Source: Gavia stellata
Taxonomy: Eukaryota; Chordata; Aves; Gaviiformes; Gaviidae
Assembly: GCF_030936135.1 (NCBI RefSeq)
Contig: NC_082602.1
Span: forward strand, 806,001 to 870,000
DNA length: 64,000 bases
Direction: 5' to 3'
Part shown: in pieces, positions 1-12,943 of the stretch
Layout of the letters: each line of letters begins with the position of its first letter
Numbering within the stretch: position 1 is the stretch's first letter
Notes under the pieces: model-generated
Database searches by the model: none
Seen by the model: only the letters and a program-made list of their open reading frames with translations
What the model was told of the DNA's origin: nothing
Program-made: the position numbers and the translations under genes

Positions 1-3000
1 TAAGCTTCAGCATCGCTCTTACGTTGGTAGCTGCAGTGCTACCAACTGCACTCCAGCTCCTCTCCCCACTGCTCCGTCTGCCTACGGTGAACGTGGGGGA
101 CCATTAACTTTCTTGGGGTCTCTGTGCATAAATGTTGTTCAAAACCAAGGGAAGCACCTAGAGAAGGTGGCGTGGGGTTGCTCTCAAGAATGGGGTGTCA
201 AGTTAATAGGGCAGTATGAGGGATCAAACACCCTGTGATGGAGCTGAGCAGAGTCTTTAGATGAATTCCTTGGAGACTTCGAAGCAGCAAGACAAGGGTT
301 GACTTGATGATAAAGTATGTTTGTGTCGTTGACAGATGTGAAGATTCCCCCCGTCACCCCCCACCCCGTTCCCTGTTTGCTTTGATGTGTTTGTTTTTAC
401 TTGCTTTAGAAAGGCTCTTTCTGGTGTTAGGGGAAGATGTCAGGGAGTCGCAGAGCTTTCCATTCCCAGTATCAGCCCTGGAATAGCTGGTCAGCGCTGG
501 TCAGCGTGTCTACTGGTCACGTAATGCTTTGCAGACCGAGTCTTCTTGTATGTCAATGAGCGGAGGTATGGAAGTCTGAGAGGCCCAAGCTGTCGGTAAG
601 CAGCAGAAAGGGAAGAATGGGAAAGGTGTGCATGGGAACAGGAACCCAAGGAGGTGGCTTTAGCTGGAGGACCTCATCCTCATAGCTTTGAGTGGTGAAC
701 CACTAAGTGCTATAAAAAGAGCTGAATCACTTTTGTGGCGTGGGTTATCACCTCCCTTTGAAACTTAATTCAAGAATAAAGAGAGGGAATTAAGCCAGCT
801 AGACCTTCCTCGCTTCTCTGACCTCTGATGTCAGGGATAGCCATTGCCACACTCCATTTGAGATCTGAAGATAAGACGTGAAGCCAGGTGATTGCTGGGC
901 AGGATGAGACCTGGTTCCTCGCCTAGTCAGATGATAGAGATACCATTCACAGATGTCTCCATGTGCAAGCTCAGGGTCATCGCTGAAGCAGCAGCATTGT
1001 CACCCATGACCTGAATTGCAGCCAGTGGCTGGGTTGAACCTGTGACCGAAGGAGGCAGCTTCATAGTTTCAGACTTTTTGAAACTCTTTTCTTTGCCAAG
1101 CAGTGAAATTCCTGTTGCTTATCCTACCAGATCCATTATTTGCCGACAACCTGATTTCATCCAAGCTGAGCCTGCTGTTCTCCCAAGCAATGAAGGACGA
1201 CAGAGATGTGTCATTCATGATACTGATCAGTCAAGTCTTCCTTGTTTAGGCCAGGGATTGCATGATGACGTTGAATAGGACCTGTGTGTCATCTTTGTTG
1301 GACTGCAAAGTTGGGGCCAAAATGGAAGAGGGTGTTGGGTGTGTCTGTCCAGCTAATCACAGTGCAGGGTTTCCCTTGGCCCCTGTTACTGCTTTCTTGC
1401 CTGAAAATTAATTTTACCTTCAGGTAGACACTGGAGTTTCTGGCTGGCTTTGGGGCAAGGCGCTAGATTTGGCGCGAGAAAATCAGTGACAGCTTTCTTT
1501 GAGCATCCATATAGAATACTGTCCGTGGCATTGGGTTGGGTTGGTTTCTCACCGGAAAGCAGGAGCAGGGTGGGTGTGCAGGTCTTGGCTGGGGACTCCG
1601 GGCTGCCCAAGCCTTTTTCCACAGATAACACGGGGAGCTCGCGGAATCCAGGCGAGCTGCCGAGGCAGAATTAACTTCTCTGGGAAGCATTCCCAGATCT
1701 TTTGGGAGAAGTACAATGCTGGTTTTTAGCCACGCTTGACATCTGATTCAGCCTGCATGCTCATGGGATTGAAAAAGCAGCGTGCTCGCTACTCGCGTTA
1801 GGTGAGGTCTGCATAGTTGTAATAAAAGTTGTCTTGGCCAGTAATAAGCTTAGAGGTTGTACTTGCTAGCTGGCTCATAATCACACACGCACACACAGAG
1901 ATATCCTTCTGAGAAGGGAAAATATGAGGCTTTTTACATTTTTTTTAATATTACAGTACAGAGCACTTTGACGCAGATTTTCCTAAGCTAAAATATGCTA
2001 AATCCAGCTAAACCAAGTAGGTTTGTGGATAATTTTAATTTAAAAATTGTTCAGTGCTCAATAAAACACTGCCAATTCTTCGGTCGAAATACAGCGCTGC
2101 TCAGTCTTTAATCCCCAATCCTCCCCTGTTTGTCTTTATACCAGGTTATAAAGAAAAGCAAGTTCATGTCTAGTTATAAAAGCCAGGCACAAGTGTGAGA
2201 TCTTTATTGGATCGTACGGAGAAAAATTCCCCATACGAAACACAAAGGAAAACCACTGCCCCAACGGCATGGTGCCGTCCACTCTTAAATTTCAGTCCAT
2301 GGAGCTACATTAATAAAGTATAATTTTTAACTCCCACCTTTGTCCATGTTTACACCGGGAGGGGGAAGAAAAAAATACACAGTGCTGTGTTTCGATAGCA
2401 GTGAGCACTCGAGTGCAAAATGCATTTACACTGTAATAGTTGAAGCTTTTCTGATAAATTAAGACACTCAAGTTGTTATTGATCCGGCACTGCAAAGTCA
2501 TCCTTCTCCGAGAGTGGAGCACTGCTGTTTAATAACTCTGCCAAAACTATTAAAAATAAAAAAGATGGCCAATTTTGAGCTTTGAAAGAGCTTGGCTTGA
2601 CAGAAATACTTTTTTTTTTTTAAAGTGAACACTTCAAAACAGCAACAAATGAATGCCAGAACTTCCAGCTTCTGTTGTAACCCTTGTATTCCCCAAATGA
2701 TCGTAATCGTAAATAACAAGGATTTAAAATCAACCAAAACCAACAGGGTACAAAGGGTTGATGTGGTTAAGGTCATGAACTGCTGTAACTGGATTTGCCC
2801 TTGATTTTTGTAACGCTGGCAGCGATTTCTCTTTGCTGAACTCTATGTGAGCTCAGACAGAGGTTGCTCCCATCCTGATGGATGTGCCAGAAGGGATTTA
2901 ATTGTCGTAGCTCTTGCCTTGTGATGTTATTAGCTGGTACGTGGCAGTGTTAACTCAACGGGCCAGTTTTGGGGCTGGCTGTCACTCCCGAGTCGAAGCT

Positions 3001-3747
3001 GCAGCTCTTTACCCCGTGTGCTCTTGCTGGTTTTACAGAACTGCGTCACGGTACCCCAAAATTGCATCTGTCCTCTCCGCATATGTCAGCGACTCGCTGG
3101 CAGCCTGCAATGAATAAATCTCTTGGCAGCTATGGCTGCTTGCCTTGAGAGTGGCTTCCCGTGAAAACACCCTGTCCTGTAGCCAGCGCAGCTCTACATT
3201 TGTATTTCGGAGGTTTCGTTGCTGATGGGAATTGCTTCCTCTTTAATACTGCTCAGGAAAGACATGTTCTCACTTGTTTGGGTCATACAAGCTATTTCTT
3301 CTCAAGCAGCGCTTTGTAATTACTAAATATGTGTGTCAGTCGAAATAAACTTACTCCTTTTCGTCTTATAATGAAAATATTGTAACTTTATCCCCTGCCT
3401 TGAATAGAAAATTAGTCACCGCTCAAAGCTAATGGAGGGGTGTGGGGCATGAAATCCCTTTTAATGTCTTCAACACTAAATCTGCACAGGCTTTTGTATT
3501 CTAATCCTTACGATTCCTGTAATCACCGGTCATGGGTAATGTTAGTTGAGTTGTTCTTGTGTTTCTGACCTGTAAACCGTGGGAATATTTGTAAAGTAGT
3601 TCGGTGTAAGCTGATACCCTCACGAGTTTCAAAAGCATCGAGAAGAGAACAATTGGTAGTTTATTTTATTTACCTTTGCATATTTTGTTTGCATTGAGTG
3701 ACCTCCTTATTTTTTTTCCTCTCTCTTTTTTTTTTTTTTCCTTTTAG
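1..3747 (+). other. SGMS1: SGMS1 intron, 5' end outside window
   Basis: No SGMS1 exon was found here: the large N-terminal coding exon (SAM domain) is absent in all frames, so this is the intron that follows it. Contents are unremarkable: short AT-rich tracts, a small CA-rich patch near 1879-1897 and, just before the exon, a T-rich pyrimidine tract at about 3709-3745. Several overlapping short open frames at 1386-1729 look like chance. Confidence 0.75.
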
Positions 3748-3865
3748 GTCTATAATCAGCAGAAGATTTTTCTGTATAGTTGGCACACTATACCTGTATC
3801 GGTGTATTACAATGTATGTGACTACACTCCCAGTACCTGGCATGCATTTCAAGTGTTCTCCAAAG
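3748..3865 (+). CDS. SGMS1: SGMS1 coding exon ([13 protein letters not shown]...)
   Basis: The exon follows a long pyrimidine tract and ttttag, and ends at cca-aag|gtaaac. Its first base completes a Lys codon begun upstream, so the exon enters in phase 2 and leaves in phase 0. It encodes a membrane span followed by the luminal LPVPGMHF segment. The human protein has Asn where this one has Lys after HF. Confidence 0.96.
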
Positions 3866-6800
3866 GTAAACTTCTTCTGGCTGCCTTTCTGTATTTTAAT
3901 CTGTATGTTTTCCCCTTGCCCCTGTTGTTCCCAAAACTGTGAGCAACGCTTTCTCAATAATTGTTCCTAATTAATTATTTCTCCATAATTGTTACTCCAG
4001 TCTGGAGAAGAGGAGGCTGAGGGGAGACCTTCTCGCTCTCTACAAGTACCTGAAAGGGGGTTGCGGGGAGGTGGGTGTTGGTCTCTTCTCCCAAGTGACA
4101 AGTGACAGGACAAGAGGAAACGGCCTCCAGTTGCACCAGGGGAGGTTTAGGCTGGATATTAGGAAAAATGTCTTTACTGGGAGAGTGGTGAAGCACTGGA
4201 AGAGGCTGCCCAGGGAGGTGGTGGAGTCACCATCCCTGGAGGTGTTCAAAAGACGTGTGGACGTGGCACTGCGGGACATGGTTTAGTGGGCATGGCGGGG
4301 TTGGGTTGACGGTTGGACTCAATGATCTTACAGGTCTTTTCCAACCTTAGTGATTTTGTGATTCTGTGATTTTGTAATTTGAAAATACTGGTTTGGCATG
4401 ATGGGGACATCCTTCTGCGGATCATCAGCTTCCCTCTTGGCGAAGGTGTTGACGGTTGCTTCGGGGCAGTGCAGGCATTCCCACCGTTTTTGAAGCGCTA
4501 ATCTACGCAATTTCTGTAGCATTTTCAACTAATTTGCATGATCAGCATTTTTCTATCTCCACTGAAGCAGTCGAAGGTGTGCAACCTGCGGAGGTGCCAC
4601 GTGTGACTCATTTATTTCTAAACACTTCAGTGTGTCAAATCCAAGGATGATTTGTGTTTGAAAATGGCCCAAAGAGACTTTTCTAAGGCTGGTGAAACTG
4701 TCTCCTTTGCAGCCGTTTGTCCCTGCGTGTATTTTTGCAACTGTGTTAGCACAAGGACTTGCCACCTCCTCCCCAGTCTAGGACTGACTCCTGTTTGTTG
4801 TGCCGAGGAATAAAACGGGCTTGCGAAAGCCGTGGCTGAAACCAAGTTACTGAGACAGAGCTGCTTAGGCAAGACCCTTGTAGTCAGCCTTGAAGGGTGA
4901 TTTGCGTGCTCGGGGCGGAGATGGGACAGGGATGGTGGTGTTGCATCCATCTTCTGTCACACAAGCGTTGGCGTAAGCGTGGTCCTTACTGCAGCGTGCT
5001 GTTTGTGGTGGGGAAATGCAGTCTAATACAGACTGGACTTCTACGGTAGGGAACAAGGTGCGTATATTAGACAAGTGCTCTTTCTCTAGAAGTAGTTCAT
5101 CTCCATGCCCCTCCTGGGGTTGTTTGTGCTGTAGCTTGATTTAAGCAGGAGAAAGGGGGGGGAAACGTAACTTCTGTGAAATATCTACTGCACGCACAGT
5201 TCAACGGCTTTGTGTGCACAGCCATGAGTTAGATGACAGGTAGTAAAATCCCTGATTTACAGGTAGTAACACCCTGATTTGACTCGGTCCACGTGCTGTC
5301 GCTGTTTTGGTGAGGACGGCTGGTACATACAAACAAAGCCGAAACGTTTTAGTTCTTTGGGGAAATAAAGCCAATCAATGTACTACGTCGGTTGTTTGAC
5401 AAGGCAGAGCGTTTGCCAAGCCCCGTGTGGCTTTTTGAGGGACCGAGGTCTTTTGTAAAGAGAAGCGAGTGGGAGAGGAGTCAACATTGTATTTGATCAG
5501 TCAGCCATTATGAAATTAAAAAAGAAAAAACACAGGTATTTATGAGCTGAAGTGAGTAAATCTCCCAGTTTTGGAAATTTACAGCTTTGGCAAGTCCGTC
5601 TCATTACTCAAGTAAAGACAAGCCTATGTTGTGTTCTTCTATTGCCCCGGTAAGACTAAGAATCAGCTGGGCATTCTTGAAAGCTATAAATATACTGGTG
5701 GGAAAAGAATAACCTCTCAACACCTTACTGAGTTATATCCGATTGCGAAGAGTGGGCTTTGGGGAGCATTTTAATGTTTTGTAAGGAACTGTTAGCAGGA
5801 AATGTTTAATTGCTGCAAAGACCCTGTTTAAATCTGTCAAATTAATAATTTCCACGTCTTAAAGCAAGACTGAGCTTTAAAATAAAAGGAAAACATGCCT
5901 ATAATGGCCAGCCAGGGGGATCTGTGTTTCCTTCTGACTGTTAAATGGTTACCATGGATTTTAAAACTACAGAAAATGAGGTAAGGATGCAGCACGTGTG
6001 TAGTCGCGTGCCTTGATCCATTAGTCCTGCTCTTTTGAGCTCAGACGATTCCTGCTTCCCGTTGGGTCCTGGAGGTGCTCGGTACGTCCTGGTTTCACTT
6101 GTCCCGTGGCATACATTTTCTTTGTGGATTTGTTTAACATTCGGGCTTGTTTTAGAGCTGGGAGGAGCAAAAGCAAAGTCTTGGGACAGTGCCAGCTGCC
6201 CTTTGGTCACCTGGGAGGAGGGACAGGGGCGTCCTCACCAGAAGGTCTTGGTTTGCTTCGATTTGACTTTCCTAAGGGAAATTTGAAGGTTTTTTTAGAA
6301 ATCCCACGACACTGGCTCATAGGGTTTGGAGGTGGGACCGAGCAAATCTGTCAGGTGTAGAGGAACGTCCCCGTTGCTCCCGTGGATTGTGTGAGTTAAA
6401 GCCAGCACGGAAGTTTGGCACCGTGCTCGTTGGCACCGTGCTCTGACGAACACCGTATGTGTTTCTTTTGAAACGTGAAGCGCAAAAAAACAACTTTAAA
6501 GGCTTTCCAAGGCGGGGTGGTGCGAGGCCTTAGAGTTCAGAGTGAGATACTTTCTTCTGTGCGTTGAATCTGGGTTTCGGCAGCTGGAGGTAGAGCTTGG
6601 GCGGTTCATCCTGTTTTCTGTTGGATTGTCATCTGTAGAGCTTGCGCTGTTATGAACAAGATGAATTAAATTAAGCTTGATTTATTTTTAGAGCGCATTG
6701 CTCTTGAATAGAAGGAAAATCAGATGTTTAGAGAACACGACACAATTCTAGCTATAGCTGGAAATATTTTTAATTCCTTTTTACTGGTGAAGCTGGATTT

Positions 6801-9800
6801 TTGAGACTGCATTATAGAAGTCATATGTTTTCCAAGGGTCATTATTCTGAACCTCACTGTACATACACGAGTTTCATATATATATATATATATACACACG
6901 CACACGCCCATTGTATAACCCAGTGCAAGAATATAATGAATAAAAAGAGATCTGAACCCATTAGCTCTGTTTGAAGATTCCCTGTAAAAATCATTTTCCT
7001 GCATAGCCACGAACATTAGCAAAGGCGTCAAAGATGACACCTTTACGTGGTAGCAGCAATAAGTACTTATAAATAACATAGAAAACAAGTTTTTCTCACC
7101 TACCTGTTTTACCCTAAGTGTAGCACTCTGAGTGTCGCCACTGACAGGAGTTTAACAACTTTTGGACCAGTTTTTTTTTGCTTTGGTATTATACTGAAAA
7201 GATGCCATGTTTTTCATTGCAACTGGAAGCGACCTGGTGTAAAGGAAACACATATATACATATACAGATATGTCTGTAAATAAAGTTGCCCTTTTTCCCT
7301 GCCTTTTCAATCTATATTGTGAGCACAGGAAAAAACAGTAGTCCTTTGGGATATTGTATTTATAGGGAAATTGTAATAATTGCCTTGATTCTTCATACGT
7401 TGAATACTTAAAATAAAATAATGTTTTAGACAAATGGATGGAGGTGCATACGCCTGTGCTCATATGAACACTAGCTGTAATAGATGCAAAGCATCAATAA
7501 AAAAATAAACTCGTGTCTCATTTCCAGTCTTTTTCCCTCTGGAAATGTGCTGATAGCTGTTGGAAAAGGTTGTGGATTTACTGATTGATCTTGTGTATCA
7601 AAGCAAGAAGAGAGAATCACTGAAAGGCAAAGTTGCTGGCTAACACCATTGCTTTAAGCTCTGAAAGATTAGCGCTGATATTTTACTGTGCTTTTGTGTT
7701 TTCCTCTTCCACCAGCTTTTTGGAGACTGGGAATCTCATCTGCGAAGGATAATGAAATTGATTGCTGGCGGAGGATTGTCCATCACAGGATCCCACAACA
7801 TGTGCGGCGACTATCTGTACAGCGGTCACACCGTCATATTAACTCTTACATACTTATTTATCAAAGAGTGTAAGTTTGTTACTGTTCATGTGAAATTTTC
7901 TGTTGTATAATTCCTTGCTAATTGAAGAATTATTGTTGTGCTGGTCGGTAAATACTATTAAAGTAAAAATGCACGCTTTTTCAATGAAATAAAAATCATA
8001 GCACTTCAAAGTCGTAGGGCTTACTGAAAAAGAAAACTTTGGAGACAAAATTAAACACTTCACCATGTAGATGTCTGAATTAAGTATTTTGTTTCAAAAA
8101 GATTTTGTTTAGAATATAATGAAACCTTCATTGCACCCTGCCTGATGAATGGCATTTCAACTCTGTGTCTCCGAGTCTAGAGAGAGATGAATGCCATGTT
8201 AAATGCAAGGTTGCTCGTTTTGCAAGAATCAGGCCTTAATGTATGCATTTATCTTTTATGACAGGCAAGAGGAATGGATTGCCATCTATGCAGAATCAAT
8301 ATTGAAATACAAATCAGTTAATTTGACTGACCAGGGTATATTACATCGTTATGTATTGGGCCTGTTCCTCAAAGATTTCGTAACCTTTCTATTTTCCAAA
8401 GATCGGATTACGCCTGGGTACAATTTTAAGCTGCACCTTAAGAGAATGATACTTATTTTGTGATCTCAGCATTCCTGCTCTTAATTTTAACGCAGGCATC
8501 GCGCTACCCACCCAGGATTGCAGTCCGCGTCCTCTGCTAATTACAGTAATAGTCTTGCGCACTGATAACATTACGCTTTGAAATAATCACTGCGTGTGCT
8601 TCTTTCCAGATTCCCCACGGCGACTCTGGTGGTATCACTGGCTTTGCTGGGCACTCAGCATGGTTGGGATGTTCTGCATCCTCCTTGCTCATGACCACTA
8701 CACTGTGGACGTGGTGGTGGCTTACTACATCACTACAAGACTTTTCTGGTGGTATCACACAATGGCCAACCAGCAAGTGAGTTTCTTTCAGCCTTTGGAT
8801 CCGTGTGGCTCCGTTTGTCATAGCGCGGTGGTGGGCGAATATCCACACATTGTCTTGAGCCTTTCTGCAGGAGTATGAGTGGACTCAACCGTGTCTTTTG
8901 GCCCTCTCTTCCCCCCTCACACTGGGTTTGCAGGAAAGAAAGAGGCGTCATCGGTTGGGTTCGTCTTGCATCTTGACTGCAAAAATATCTGAAGGTCTAC
9001 CCGCAGGCAGGCAGGCCTCTCTGCTTCTGCTGTGTAACCTCAATTTTTGAAGTCCTTCTGAATTTGGGCCGGTTGGCCAGTTTTGTGATAGCAGAGCAAA
9101 CCATTTAGATGTGGTGGTTTTTTTGGTTTTTTTTTGCCTTGGTTTTTTTTATTTTTTGTTGAAGCCAACTGGGTTGTCCTTGTATTCTGTGGCTTGTGCC
9201 CTTTAGTCAGATGACAGGTCTCTTGAAGAATAGTATGAGGCCTCACTAAAAATGAACCGGTTTTTCAAAGTGTTTCCAAGTGGCGGTAAGTTCCCCTGAC
9301 CAAGGGAAATATTTTCTTTTTGGAGGATGGCGCAGCAGAAAACAGGCTGCTCCTGTCCTAAAGCCTGTGTCTGGGAAGGCGTGAAAAATAGGGTGGTGAG
9401 GGAAATACTGAGAACGAAGAGCTGCTTAGGAGGAGACGCAGCACTTGATGGGAGAGAGCAAAGCATGGTTTGTAACACTCAACCAGAGAGCAGCGGTAAA
9501 TGAGTCAAAGGTCGAACGAAGAAGTCTAAATGAGGTCTCATGTCATTCTCGTTGTTCTTACTTCCCTGCCAGTGAACTAGATCAGTAAGAGACGAACTTA
9601 CAATGCTGAGGGATGTGAGAGAAAATGCACAAGTCTCTTATCCATGGGAAAGACCTAGTAACTCTTAGGTCTGTAACAGCATATTGGTGTCCAAATATTT
9701 TCTGTGCAACGTGGAGAAAGATATTTTGCTTATCTGTGGCATATGACTCCAGTTAATTATGTTTAAGAAAGACCTAGTATGATGATAGGGAATTAGTTAA

Positions 9801-11294
9801 TATTGTGATAGTACAGATTTTTAGATCGTATCAAGGTCTTCTAGCTACCACGTCATATTATTCCCGTGGTTTTGATGCTACTTGAAGCACTACACCGCAG
9901 TCAAGCCCTGTGGTACGTTTTTACCACCAAATGCCTAATTGCAAAGAAGGCACTTTGATGTTCAGTCAGTTGGGGAACCACTGTGTTCGATAGCGATCTG
10001 TGCCCAGACTTCGTAACTCTTGCCGTGCAGCATCAGACTGACTTCCGCGCTTTGAATTTGCTCCTGGGCTCTGTCAAAACAGTGGTGCTGAGTGGCTGTG
10101 CTTCCAAGCTGGAAGCTGCTGGAGTCAGGATTGCCTTGAGTGCTAATGAGGACTTGCTTCAGAAAAGCCCTTTGCCTTATTGTATGGAAATCGTACCTGT
10201 TTTGCTGCATGATGTGACTCAGAAGATGGCTCAACGTTGCTTCCCTAAGCTGCTGAGATGTTGGGAAATGCCGATCCCTGGATCCTTACCTGAGCACACA
10301 TTTGTGTCCTAGTCTCTCCTCCCTGGTGCTGCTCCATGTGCTGTGGCTTGTGGCTGACCTTAAAATAAAAAGCAAAAGCCCACCAAGGCTAAAGTGGATT
10401 TATTTTACATGTGAGTTTAGGACATGGAAAGAAAGCTTTAGCATACAAGCCCTGTACTTACACTTTCCAGTGGGCTGATACAATGCTTCCCTGCTCTGGC
10501 ATTGAAAACGTGCAGCAGGATAGTTGGATAACTCCCTCGGTGCCTGCCTACTCCTCGCGTCTCAGCTGTGGCTTGCTCATGGCTGGGAGAAGCAGAAGGG
10601 TGGGTGGGGGCAGTTTGGGAGCATGTGGAGGGCAGGGCAGGGTTCCTTACCTCCTCCGGATGGGTTGAGGCATGCCTTGCTCGTTGCTCTGTAGGTACAC
10701 GGCCGGGCTGTGAAGCGATTCTTGAGCTACATGTAATTTCAAAGATACTTATGGAAATAGCTGTGCTTTGGGTTGGGATTTTTTCATTCCCAAAGGAGAG
10801 GAGAGACTGACCTTTCGGGCCATTCATTCTTTTCCTGCGGGACCACTGAACAGCTAAAGCCTTGAAAACAAGGGCAAGCCTCACTTGGGAACAACATTTG
10901 GTGTGCGCAGGGAGGCTATGGAAAAGTAGCTTGGCTCCTCTTGATCTTTGTCCGTGCAGATCTGTTTGGGAGGTGTTTCTAGATATCGAAAGATTTTTGG
11001 AAGCAGCTGTAAGCAAGACGCCGCTGAACGGTAGCAAGCGACGTGTAGTGAAGTTGTGCAAGTAAGTGACGTGCTCATTTGTAATTCTCTTTTTTTCTGA
11101 TTGTCTTTTTGCAGGTGCTAAAAGAAGCTTCCCAAACTAACCTCCTTGCAAGGGTCTGGTGGTACAAGCCCTTCCAGTACTTTGAAAAGAATGTCCAAGG
11201 AATTGTACCTCGCTCCTACCACTGGCCCTTCCCCTGGCCGGTGCTGCACCGGGGCAGGCAGGTGAAATACAGCCGCCTGGTGAATGACACGTAA
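3748..11294 (+). CDS. SGMS1: SGMS1, sphingomyelin synthase 1 (3' part, four coding exons)
   Basis: Coding exons are 3748-3865, 7716-7869, 8610-8776 and 11115-11294; phases join without a break and give about 205 residues. They align closely with roughly residues 209-413 of human sphingomyelin synthase 1, recognised from memory. The enzyme is a Golgi multi-pass membrane protein that moves phosphocholine from phosphatidylcholine to ceramide, making sphingomyelin and diacylglycerol. The lipid-phosphatase-like catalytic triad is visible: the His of [10 protein letters not shown] in the second exon, and His and Asp of AHDHYTVDV in the third (human His285, His328, Asp332). The C-terminus ends in the typical KYSRLVNDT. 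The first coding exon, with the SAM domain and first membrane spans, is upstream of the window. No stops or frameshifts are seen. SGMS2 is the only close paralogue; the match is clearly better to SGMS1. Confidence 0.97.
4003..4378 (+). mobile_element. CR1 LINE 3' fragment
   Basis: The longest CR1 piece here. It starts at a typical ctggagaagaggaggctgag, runs through the gtggtggagtcaccatcc box, and ends in attctgtgattttgt, the degenerate 8-bp tail repeat of CR1. It is 5'-truncated, as most CR1 copies are, and cannot move by itself. It lies in an SGMS1 intron in the gene's orientation. Confidence 0.92.
5236..5280 (+). repeat. Short imperfect tandem repeat (23-bp unit)
   Basis: acaggtagtaaaatccctg and acaggtagtaacaccctg follow one another, each ending in attt. 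Confidence 0.8.
6875..6906 (+). repeat. TA/CA microsatellite
   Basis: A run of alternating TA followed by CA-type repeats in an SGMS1 intron. Confidence 0.9.
7716..7869 (+). CDS. SGMS1: SGMS1 coding exon with C3 catalytic motif
   Basis: Acceptor ccaccag and donor gag-t|gtaag. It encodes [12 protein letters not shown] and then [11 protein letters not shown], the family C3 motif whose His is the catalytic nucleophile candidate, followed by the next membrane helix. The final base starts a Tyr codon completed in the next exon. Confidence 0.97.
8610..8776 (+). CDS. SGMS1: SGMS1 coding exon with C4 catalytic motif
   Basis: Acceptor tctttccag, donor cag-caa|gtgagt. The first two bases complete Tyr, giving [11 protein letters not shown]. 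The motif [14 protein letters not shown] carries the catalytic His and Asp. It spans two membrane helices and ends in phase 0. Confidence 0.97.
11115..11294 (+). CDS. SGMS1: SGMS1 terminal coding exon with stop
   Basis: Acceptor tttttgcag; starts VLKEASQ and ends RLVNDT with TAA at 11292-11294. It is the cytosolic tail, 59 residues, the same length as in human. Confidence 0.97.
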   Translation: MLKEASQTNLLARVWWYKPFQYFEKNVQGIVPRSYHWPFPWPVLHRGRQVKYSRLVNDT

Positions 11295-11494
11295 CAGCGT
11301 GTCGACGGACAAAATGGGGGGGGAAAAGACCTGTCCCAAGTGCTAAGAACTCCGTACGAGAAGATGCCATAAAAAAAAAAAAAAATCAACTGCTCCCTAA
11401 CCTTTCTTTTAACAGTTCCCTTTACTTAACCTATTCAGTTACCTGGTAAGCACTGTGATCTTTTTTTCTCTCCAAAGGATCTGCGTTGGACAAC

Positions 11495-11500
11495 AATAAA
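11495..11500 (+). promoter_or_regulatory. SGMS1: Poly(A) signal AATAAA, proximal SGMS1 site
   Basis: First canonical AATAAA after the SGMS1 stop, about 200 nt into the 3' UTR. Confidence 0.4.
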
Positions 11501-11651
11501 GAAAATTTAACTTATCATGCACTGTTATACATTTCTTGTTAATAGATTTGGGATTTACATTTACCCATCACCATGTTCCTTTGTATATGATGCGGCAGCA
11601 TAAATGAAAGCTTTTATATCATAAGTTCTGGTCTTTCCAGTCACGTCTGGG

Positions 11652-11657
11652 AATAAA
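11652..11657 (+). promoter_or_regulatory. SGMS1: Poly(A) signal AATAAA, SGMS1 3' UTR
   Basis: Canonical hexamer followed by T-rich sequence; candidate alternative site. Confidence 0.35.
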
Positions 11658-11884
11658 GCATATTATTTTCTTGGGAAAACATACTTTTCATATCTCTTGC
11701 CCCAAAGATTGGGCTGTAAGCCATTTTCTAGCAAATGACTATATGAAGGTTTCTAAATACCTGCCTTGGGTAAAATCGAGAAATCTTTCTACCTGTTGCA
11801 CCGCGCTACGAATAAGATGATAGACACAGGAAGGTTTGGTAATCTTGATTTTGTAGAATCTGCAGTGACTGTGTCAAAAAGTGC

Positions 11885-11925
11885 AAAAAAAAAAAAAAAA
11901 AAAAAAAAAGGAAGAAAAAAAAAAA
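11885..11925 (+). repeat. A-rich tract in SGMS1 3' UTR
   Basis: A25 followed by ggaag and a further A11. It would act as an internal oligo-dT priming site in cDNA libraries. Confidence 0.9.
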
Positions 11926-12133
11926 GTTGTAAAGTGATTTTCTAAGTATTTCCTAACTTTATTTTTCAAAATGTGTATGAAAATTAAATTTAAAAAGATT
12001 TTTACATGTCAGAGAATAGAGAGTTAAAATTTAAAGAAAATGCTTCTTGGGAGAGAGAGATTTGTCTATGTTTCTAGTGCCTTTCTTGTCTTGATTGTAT
12101 GGTCAGTAGGCAGTCTTAAATGTTTTTATTTAA

Positions 12134-12139
12134 AATAAA
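12134..12139 (+). promoter_or_regulatory. SGMS1: Poly(A) signal AATAAA, SGMS1 3' UTR
   Basis: Canonical hexamer within a strongly AT-rich block; candidate alternative site. Confidence 0.35.
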
Positions 12140-12617
12140 GTATTCCATGAAAGCAGAATTATATATACTGTATAATTACTAATTTTTGCATTTATAGCTA
12201 AATTAAACTGGAAATTTGCTTATAATGTTGAAATTGCCATGTGTAGGGGGTTAAAAAAAAACCAAATAAAAAGGGTCCGATCTGGCTCACACATTGTGGG
12301 CAGGTCAAACGAAAAGGTATCACTTTATTGTCTACTTGGTAGCTGTATTTTAAAAAGAAAAACAGCCATGAATTCCTGTTTTTTAAGAATTTTACAAATG
12401 ATCACTGAGTGAACTACGAATGGTTTCTCCATCCCGTATTGAAATGTTGTTGAAAAACAACAAAGATAATCTATTTCTTTAAAATATTTGTGCAGAAACT
12501 GCATGTAATTATAAGTTTCACTCCTACCATACATACTGTATGTTTGGGGAAGTATTCTATCCTAAACTTGCCAATGTGCAGAACAAAATAGTTTTTTTTA
12601 AAGAATGAAGAAGAGAA

Positions 12618-12642
12618 AATATATATATAAATATATATATAT
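12618..12642 (+). repeat. TA microsatellite in SGMS1 3' UTR
   Basis: Alternating AT run interrupted once by an extra A. Confidence 0.85.
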
Positions 12643-12739
12643 CCATTCTGTATTTTACGTGAAGCAGAGTTATCTTCTGTAGGGTTTTTGTGTATTCACA
12701 AGGTGATATTTGTATTGTAAAACAACAATGGTGAAGGAA

Positions 12740-12745
12740 AATAAA
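12740..12745 (+). promoter_or_regulatory. SGMS1: Poly(A) signal AATAAA, SGMS1 3' UTR
   Basis: Canonical hexamer in the distal part of the AT-rich UTR; candidate alternative site. Confidence 0.3.
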
Positions 12746-12937
12746 AAGGCTTTTGAAAAATGTAGTTTCCTTTATCTTTTTAATATTAAGTTTAAATTTA
12801 AAGCTGGGTTTATTCTTCCAAACCTTGCCTTTAATTTTATCTGTTATTGCACTGTAGGCCATCAAATTTGGACTGTATGGAAACTGCATTGATTTCGAAT
12901 TGCTTGTTCGCGTTGGGCAAAACAGTGCCTTATCTGA

Positions 12938-12943
12938 AATAAA
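12938..12943 (+). promoter_or_regulatory. SGMS1: Poly(A) signal AATAAA, likely distal SGMS1 site
   Basis: Last canonical hexamer before composition switches to GC-richer intergenic DNA; cleavage would fall near 12,960. Confidence 0.45.

Larger units (their letters stand above)
3866..11114 (+). other. SGMS1: SGMS1 introns between the window's coding exons
   Basis: Introns are 3866-7715, 7870-8609 and 8777-11114. The first holds a CR1 LINE fragment, a short tandem duplication and a TA/CA microsatellite. The second shows nothing notable. The third holds T-rich tracts near 9117-9160 and an antisense open frame of 207 codons (10438-11061) that has no recognisable domain. Confidence 0.8.

Noticed and set aside
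23-46. Small hairpin (GTTGGTAG / CTACCAAC, 8-bp loop) near the window start
   Set aside because: An 8-bp stem in an intron is expected by chance and lacks the length for a microRNA precursor.
10438-11061. A 207-codon antisense open frame in the last SGMS1 intron
   Set aside because: No domain, no plausible promoter or poly(A) site and random-looking composition.
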